Shown one piece after another: positions 60,114 through 64,000 of a stretch of DNA of 64,000 bases; the first letter of the stretch is position 1; every line of letters begins with the position of its first letter. The position numbers and the translations under genes are program-made. Source of the stretch: DTU032 sp964346175 (GTDB taxonomy: Bacteria; Bacillota; Clostridia; Saccharofermentanales; DTU023); the NCBI GenBank assembly GCA_964346175.1, contig CAYFTG010000003.1, forward strand, positions 1 through 64,000, in the 5' to 3' direction. Below the pieces are notes generated by a model, which ran no database searches, was not told the DNA's origin, and was given only the letters and a program-made list of their open reading frames with translations.

Positions 60114-60968
60114 TTGCGTATTGCGCTTTATCCAAATTCATCACGCGACATTAATTTTGCCACTACACGTCGGCTGATTTCTCTTTTTGACGCACATGGT
60201 GCTACCTCAGTATTAGAGGAAGATGTAGCGCCGGAAATAGCTGCTATGCCGGGCCTAGAGAGGGCCTCCTATGACACCTGCGATATTATTGTCTGCTTGG
60301 GTGGCGATGGTACCTTTATCTCCGCTGTTCATCGTGATAGCGCCTATAGCCTGCCTATAACGGGAGTTAACCTGGGGCAGGTCGGTTTTTTGCCGGAAAT
60401 AGAGGCGGAAAAGCTGGAAGAGGCAGTTAAGCGCCTAGTCAATAAAGAGTACAGCATCGAAAATCGCATAATGTTAGATGTCAGCTGTTACGACGCTGAA
60501 GGTAAACGTTTTGCTCACGATCATGCGATTAATGATGTCGTTCTTGCTCGCGGTGGTTGTCCGCGCATTGTAACCATTGATCTTGAAATTGAGAACGTTC
60601 CGGTAGAAAGCATACCGGGTGACGGCATAATTGTATCCACTCCGACGGGATCGACCGCCTATTCCATGTCAGCCGGTGGACCTATTGTTCACCCAACTAT
60701 GAATCTTTTATTAATTACGCCCATTTGTCCACATACTCTGCACAACCGTACCTATATTGCTGACGCTGAAACTACTGTGTCACTGAAGCTTCAGCAGTAT
60801 CCTAATTGTGCGACTTTGTCTGTGGATGGGCGTTCACATTACGACATCTATCATAATGACCGAGTCGAAATAGCTTGCTCCAAACACGCTTTTCGATTCA
60901 TCCGCATCTGGGAAGACAAGTTCTTCCAGACGTTGCCGGAAAAAATACAAAAAAGGGGGTTAGTCTAA
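60114..60968 (+). CDS. nadK: NAD kinase
   Basis: Phosphorylates NAD to NADP. About 284 residues. The GGDGT loop (VCLGGDGTFISAVH), the NDVVLARGG block and the second Gly-rich TPTGSTAYSMSAGGPIV are conserved. The start is the TTG at 60114, 6 bases after GGGGAGG, giving M-R-I-A-L-Y-P-N as in relatives; a TTG at 60099 is 5 codons upstream. argR follows directly. Confidence 0.93.
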   Translation: MRIALYPNSSRDINFATTRRLISLFDAHGATSVLEEDVAPEIAAMPGLERASYDTCDIIVCLGGDGTFISAVHRDSAYSLPITGVNLGQVGFLPEIEAEKLEEAVKRLVNKEYSIENRIMLDVSCYDAEGKRFAHDHAINDVVLARGGCPRIVTIDLEIENVPVESIPGDGIIVSTPTGSTAYSMSAGGPIVHPTMNLLLITPICPHTLHNRTYIADAETTVSLKLQQYPNCATLSVDGRSHYDIYHNDRVEIACSKHAFRFIRIWEDKFFQTLPEKIQKRGLV

Positions 60969-61454
60969 ATGAAACCATCCAAAACTCAACGCCAATCAAG
61001 GATTCTGAAAATCGTTCGTGAGCAAAACATCGAAACACAGTCTGAGCTGGTGGAGGCTTTAACGGAAAGCGGCATGACTTTTACTCAGGCTACAGTTTCG
61101 CGTGACATCAAAGAATTAGGTATCGTCAAGGTTGCTACAGGAGACGGCAAATCCAAATATGTCGCTATGAAACATAGTGGTGAGGTTGCAGCCGGACGTT
61201 TGATGAACGTTTTCAGTGAGTCTGTAATTTCGGTAAATACAGCGGGCGCTTTTGTTATTCTCAAGACTTTGCCGGGAACAGCCCAAGCGGCAGCTTCCGC
61301 TCTTGACTCTATGCATATTAATGAAATCCTCGGTACCCTAGCCGGCGATGACACAATATTCATAGCAACAGACAGCACGGAAATTGCAGACTTATTGCGT
61401 TTAAGACTGGTTGGACTATCAACCGGTGACCCCCGACCGGATCAAGCTTATTAG
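60969..61454 (+). CDS. argR: Arginine repressor ArgR/AhrC
   Basis: 161 residues. N-terminal winged helix (RQSRILKIVREQNIETQSELVEALTESGMTFTQATVSRDIKELGIVKV) and C-terminal oligomerisation/Arg-binding domain (TLPGTAQAAASALDSM, GTLAGDDTIFIATDS). It binds ARG boxes with Arg as co-repressor. The ATG immediately follows the nadK TAA. No arginine biosynthesis genes are in the window. recN follows by 9 bases. Confidence 0.95.
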   Translation: MKPSKTQRQSRILKIVREQNIETQSELVEALTESGMTFTQATVSRDIKELGIVKVATGDGKSKYVAMKHSGEVAAGRLMNVFSESVISVNTAGAFVILKTLPGTAQAAASALDSMHINEILGTLAGDDTIFIATDSTEIADLLRLRLVGLSTGDPRPDQAY

Positions 61455-61463
61455 TCAGATTCA

Positions 61464-63104
61464 ATGCTGCTCTTACGTGTAGAAATTCATGATTTTGCCT
61501 TAGTTGAGGAGCTCGTGATTGAGCCGGCCGATGGCTTCACTGTGCTCACAGGTGAAACCGGTGCCGGTAAATCTATTTTGATCGATGCCTTTGATTTTCT
61601 GTCCGGCAATCGAAGCGACCGCAATATGGTGCGCACAGGTTGTGATGAGGCCAGGGTAGAGGCTTTGTTTCAGTCGGAAGCTAATGAAGAGCTTCTCATT
61701 TTCCGCAGTCTCAATTCATCCGGCCGAAGTTACGCCAAAATAAACGGTGAACTTGTGACGATCCGCACATTGCGCGATAAAATGAAGGACGTTTTGGCTA
61801 TTCACGGTCAAAATGATCAACAAGCCATTTTCGACGACTCTTTACACCGTGAACTTGTCGACGCTTATTCAGGATCTGAGGCAGATTCTCTTCTGTCGCG
61901 ATATCAGGAATTATTGCAGGACTTGTTATTGATTGAAGAAGATATCTCCCGTCTCGGGCAATCTCCTGAACAACGTGCCAGTCGTAAAGATTTCCTAGCT
62001 TATCAGATTGAAGAAATTGAAACAGCCGATCTGCAAGTTTCTGAAGAGGCTGAACTCCTCAAGAGCGCCAAAACAATGCAAGCTTTGCAATCTTTGGCTG
62101 AACAGCTGAATATCAGTTTGCAAGCTTTGTCTGCTGACAGTGAAGTCAGCGCACTCAACATGATTAGGCATGCGAAGAGAGCTTTGCTGGAAGCTGCTCG
62201 TTACAGTAGTAAGTGCAAACAGCTAGCTCAGGATTTAGATAATATCGAGACTGATCTCGACGAATTAGTCTATGAGCTCAACCGTACTAGCGATAAAGTT
62301 TCTTACAATCCCGAGCAGGTAACGGAGATTGATCAGCGCTTGTCTTTACTCCAAAGGTTGAAGGACAAGTATGGTAAATCAGTCGAAGAGATCTTGGAAT
62401 ACTTGGAAGAAGCACGTGAGGAATTCGCCTTTCTCAGAGATTCTGATCGCATTTACGAAGAAAAAATTGCTGAAAAAGAGCAGGTTTTAAAGACTATGCA
62501 AGAATGCAGCTCCGACTTAATGCAGGTACGGCAAGATGCTGCCCGCTCTCTGATCAAGAAAATAATTGCTGAACTTCGCTCGCTTAATATGAAGGATGTC
62601 TCCTTCGACGTTGAGATCCAAAAGATTTCCGGCCGCGGCAATCCACCTCGAGATCCGCATCGTGTCTCCTTTATGTTCTCTGCTAATCCCGGCGAGCCTG
62701 TGAAGCCTCTGGTCAATATCGCCTCCGGTGGAGAAGCATCACGTATTTTGCTTGCTATTAAAACCGTACTTGCAGACGTGGACAATGTCTCGGTGCTTAT
62801 CTTTGATGAAATTGATCGCGGCGTTGCGGGCGAGACCAGCCAACGTATCGCGGAAAAGCTCCAGAGTATAGGACGCTTCCGCCAAGTTCTTTGTGTCACA
62901 CATAGTGCTCCTATCGCTGCAGCAGCTAAGAAGCATCTACTTATCGTTAAGCTTGTTGATGAAAACCGCACGCGCACTAAGCTGGAAGAGCTGAACGACG
63001 ACGCCCGGGTTGAAGAAATAGCGCGACTTTTAAGCGGCAAAACAAACGAAAGTGAATCCAGAACTTTAGCGCAATCATTGCTAGAATCGAATGGAAATCT
63101 CTAG
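61464..63104 (+). CDS. recN: DNA repair protein RecN
   Basis: SMC-like ATPase acting early in double-strand break repair. 546 residues. Walker A GETGAGKSILIDAF, central coiled coils (about 150-340), and C-terminal signature/Walker B region (ASGGEASRILLAIKTVL and VLIFDEIDRGVAG). In B. subtilis and many clostridia recN is followed by spoIVB and spo0A. Here a palindrome and hutH follow. Confidence 0.97.
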   Translation: MLLLRVEIHDFALVEELVIEPADGFTVLTGETGAGKSILIDAFDFLSGNRSDRNMVRTGCDEARVEALFQSEANEELLIFRSLNSSGRSYAKINGELVTIRTLRDKMKDVLAIHGQNDQQAIFDDSLHRELVDAYSGSEADSLLSRYQELLQDLLLIEEDISRLGQSPEQRASRKDFLAYQIEEIETADLQVSEEAELLKSAKTMQALQSLAEQLNISLQALSADSEVSALNMIRHAKRALLEAARYSSKCKQLAQDLDNIETDLDELVYELNRTSDKVSYNPEQVTEIDQRLSLLQRLKDKYGKSVEEILEYLEEAREEFAFLRDSDRIYEEKIAEKEQVLKTMQECSSDLMQVRQDAARSLIKKIIAELRSLNMKDVSFDVEIQKISGRGNPPRDPHRVSFMFSANPGEPVKPLVNIASGGEASRILLAIKTVLADVDNVSVLIFDEIDRGVAGETSQRIAEKLQSIGRFRQVLCVTHSAPIAAAAKKHLLIVKLVDENRTRTKLEELNDDARVEEIARLLSGKTNESESRTLAQSLLESNGNL

Positions 63105-63133
63105 CAGAGTCAACTACAATATTGCGAGACTAT

Positions 63134-63168
63134 AAGTCATATTTCGTGCCAGGCACGAAATATGACTT
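63134..63168. repeat. 35-bp perfect palindrome between recN and hutH
   Basis: Two 17-base arms, AAGTCATATTTCGTGCC and its exact reverse complement, flank a single A at 63151. There is no T-run on either side, so it is not a canonical terminator. It lies 30 bases past recN and 25 bases before hutH. An operator, an RNA hairpin or a mobile palindromic unit are possible. Confidence 0.85.
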
Positions 63169-63192
63169 GTGAGTAGAAGGATAGGAATATTT

Positions 63193-64000
63193 ATGGCCAA
63201 AAACAGAATGGAAGTTTTGACAATCGACGGGCATAGCCTGAGTACAGAAGATGTGTATAAAGTTGCCAGCGGCAAACAGCAAGTGCGCTTCTCGGCCGAA
63301 GCCCGAGAGAAGATGAATGCATCTTTTGCACTGGTTCAGAAGATAGCCGCCAGCGGCAAAGCTACATATGGCATTTCTACCGGCTTCGGTGAAATGTCGA
63401 AAGTCTATATCTCTGAGGAGAACAACGCTGAATTGCAACGCAACTTGATTGTCAGCCACGCCTGTGCGGTTGGGGAAGCTTTTTCCGAAACTTTAACCCG
63501 GGCCATCATGCTTCTGCGTCTGAATACTCTCGCGTCAGGCTTTTCCGGAGTAAACCCTGGAGTCACAGACCTGCTGCTTGATTGCCTGAATGCGAATGTC
63601 TTGCCGCTTATCCCGCAACAGGGTTCACTAGGAGCTTCCGGAGATCTGGCAAATCTGGCCCACATGGCCTTACTCCTGATTGGCGAGGGAAGAGCAATCT
63701 GCAATGGTGAAGAGATGTCCGGCTCAGAAGCCTTACGCAAGAACAATCTCAGCCCCGTCACTTTAAGCGGGAAAGACGGATTAGCCCTGATTAACGGCAC
63801 TACAATCATGGCAGCTGTCGGCACGCTGGCCTTGCTGCAAGCTGAAAGAGCTATGCAAGCAGCCACAGCAGCCGCTGCCTTGACTTTTGAAGCCTTGCAC
63901 GGCTTTACAGCTGCCTATGATGCACGTATACATGCACTGAGGCAGCAGCAGGGACAGATTGACACTGCTAAATATATGCTGCGGCTTCTGGAAGGTAGTG
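63193..64000 (+). CDS. hutH: Histidine ammonia-lyase (5' part; runs off the window)
   Basis: Deaminates histidine to urocanate, the entry of the Hut pathway. The first 269 residues are visible, with no stop before the end. N-terminal VLTIDGHSLS, the active-site loop YGISTGFGEMS, NLIVSHACAVGE, and the MIO-forming triad A148-S149-G150 in GSLGASGDLANL are present. AGGAAT precedes the ATG at 63193. It starts 25 bases after the 35-bp palindrome. Aromatic amino acid lyases share the MIO site, but the overall segments fit HutH best. Confidence 0.93.
   Translation, partial: MAKNRMEVLTIDGHSLSTEDVYKVASGKQQVRFSAEAREKMNASFALVQKIAASGKATYGISTGFGEMSKVYISEENNAELQRNLIVSHACAVGEAFSETLTRAIMLLRLNTLASGFSGVNPGVTDLLLDCLNANVLPLIPQQGSLGASGDLANLAHMALLLIGEGRAICNGEEMSGSEALRKNNLSPVTLSGKDGLALINGTTIMAAVGTLALLQAERAMQAATAAAALTFEALHGFTAAYDARIHALRQQQGQIDTAKYMLRLLEGS

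Noticed and set aside
62453..63040. 195-residue open frame antisense to recN
   Set aside because: Ser-rich reverse image of recN codons, no start signal.
63405..63866. 153-residue open frame antisense to hutH
   Set aside because: The sense frame contains the MIO motif of hutH; the antisense frame has no motif.
1..64000. CRISPR arrays, insertion sequences, prophage genes, rRNA
   Set aside because: I found no regularly spaced repeats, no transposase or integrase frame, no phage structural genes and no rRNA sequence.

Overview
The window looks like a chromosomal segment of a low-to-mid GC Gram-positive bacterium of class Clostridia (Bacillota). The evidence is gene order and content: efp/asp23/amaP/nusB/xseAB/ispA/dxs/nadK/argR/recN, ydbC-type PC4 protein, pta-ackA, smpB-ssrA, AGGAGG-type ribosome binding sites, frequent GTG/TTG starts and sortase. 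A type 3 (archaeal/eukaryal-like) ProS also fits several clostridial lineages. A lineage near Saccharofermentanales/Oscillospirales is my guess, not a demonstrated placement. Two loci that in spore formers carry spoIIIA and spoIVB/spo0A lack them here, so the organism is probably asporogenous.

Layout. 1-3.0 kb: tail of a transporter permease, a truncated ABC ATPase, then tyrS and tmcAL on the minus strand. 3.1-6.4 kb: a three-gene SPFH / zinc-ribbon / TPM membrane module resembling B. subtilis ydjI-ydjG-ydjH without pspA. 6.5-14.7 kb: pta-ackA, proS-murI-DUF1934, rpmF, der, mltG. 14.7-16.3 kb: minus-strand pair of a CPBP-like membrane protein and a lone A24 prepilin-peptidase-like protein. 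16.4-25.5 kb: glgP, ydbC, sortase, SleB-like wall hydrolase, rsmA, zapA, an enlarged dut, a membrane-anchored hydrolase, tsaD. 25.6-29.4 kb: smpB and its partner tmRNA, a hydrolase with its catalytic region deleted, a PP2C-like pseudophosphatase and a NYN/OST-HTH protein. 29.6-39.6 kb: sugar nucleotidyltransferase, argS, an M3-peptidase homologue without HEXXH, itpase, pheB-like ACT protein, prfB, a nadD-yqeK fusion, rsfS, comEA. 39.6-45.0 kb: tRNA-Pro, thyA-folA, an Ogt fusion, two minus-strand tRNA clusters (His-Gln-Lys and Gly-Arg), GNAT and a membrane SH3 protein. 45.1-51.2 kb: a type IIA topoisomerase pair with a NodB-like extracytoplasmic protein. 51.2-63.1 kb: lysC and yqeG, then the long efp-to-recN housekeeping run. 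63.2 kb to the end: hutH, cut off by the window edge.

What stands out is the number of proteins that keep a recognisable enzyme fold but have lost catalytic residues: PP2C-like (27.5 and 43.4 kb), M3-like (32.3 kb), alpha/beta hydrolase (26.1 kb), NodB-like (49.3 kb) and CPBP-like (14.7 kb). Most are predicted membrane proteins. I see no CRISPR array, insertion sequence, prophage or rRNA. The best candidates for new biology are the YdjIGH-like module, the pseudoenzymes, the Ogt fusion, the inserted dUTPase and two strong palindromes (53.2 and 63.1 kb).
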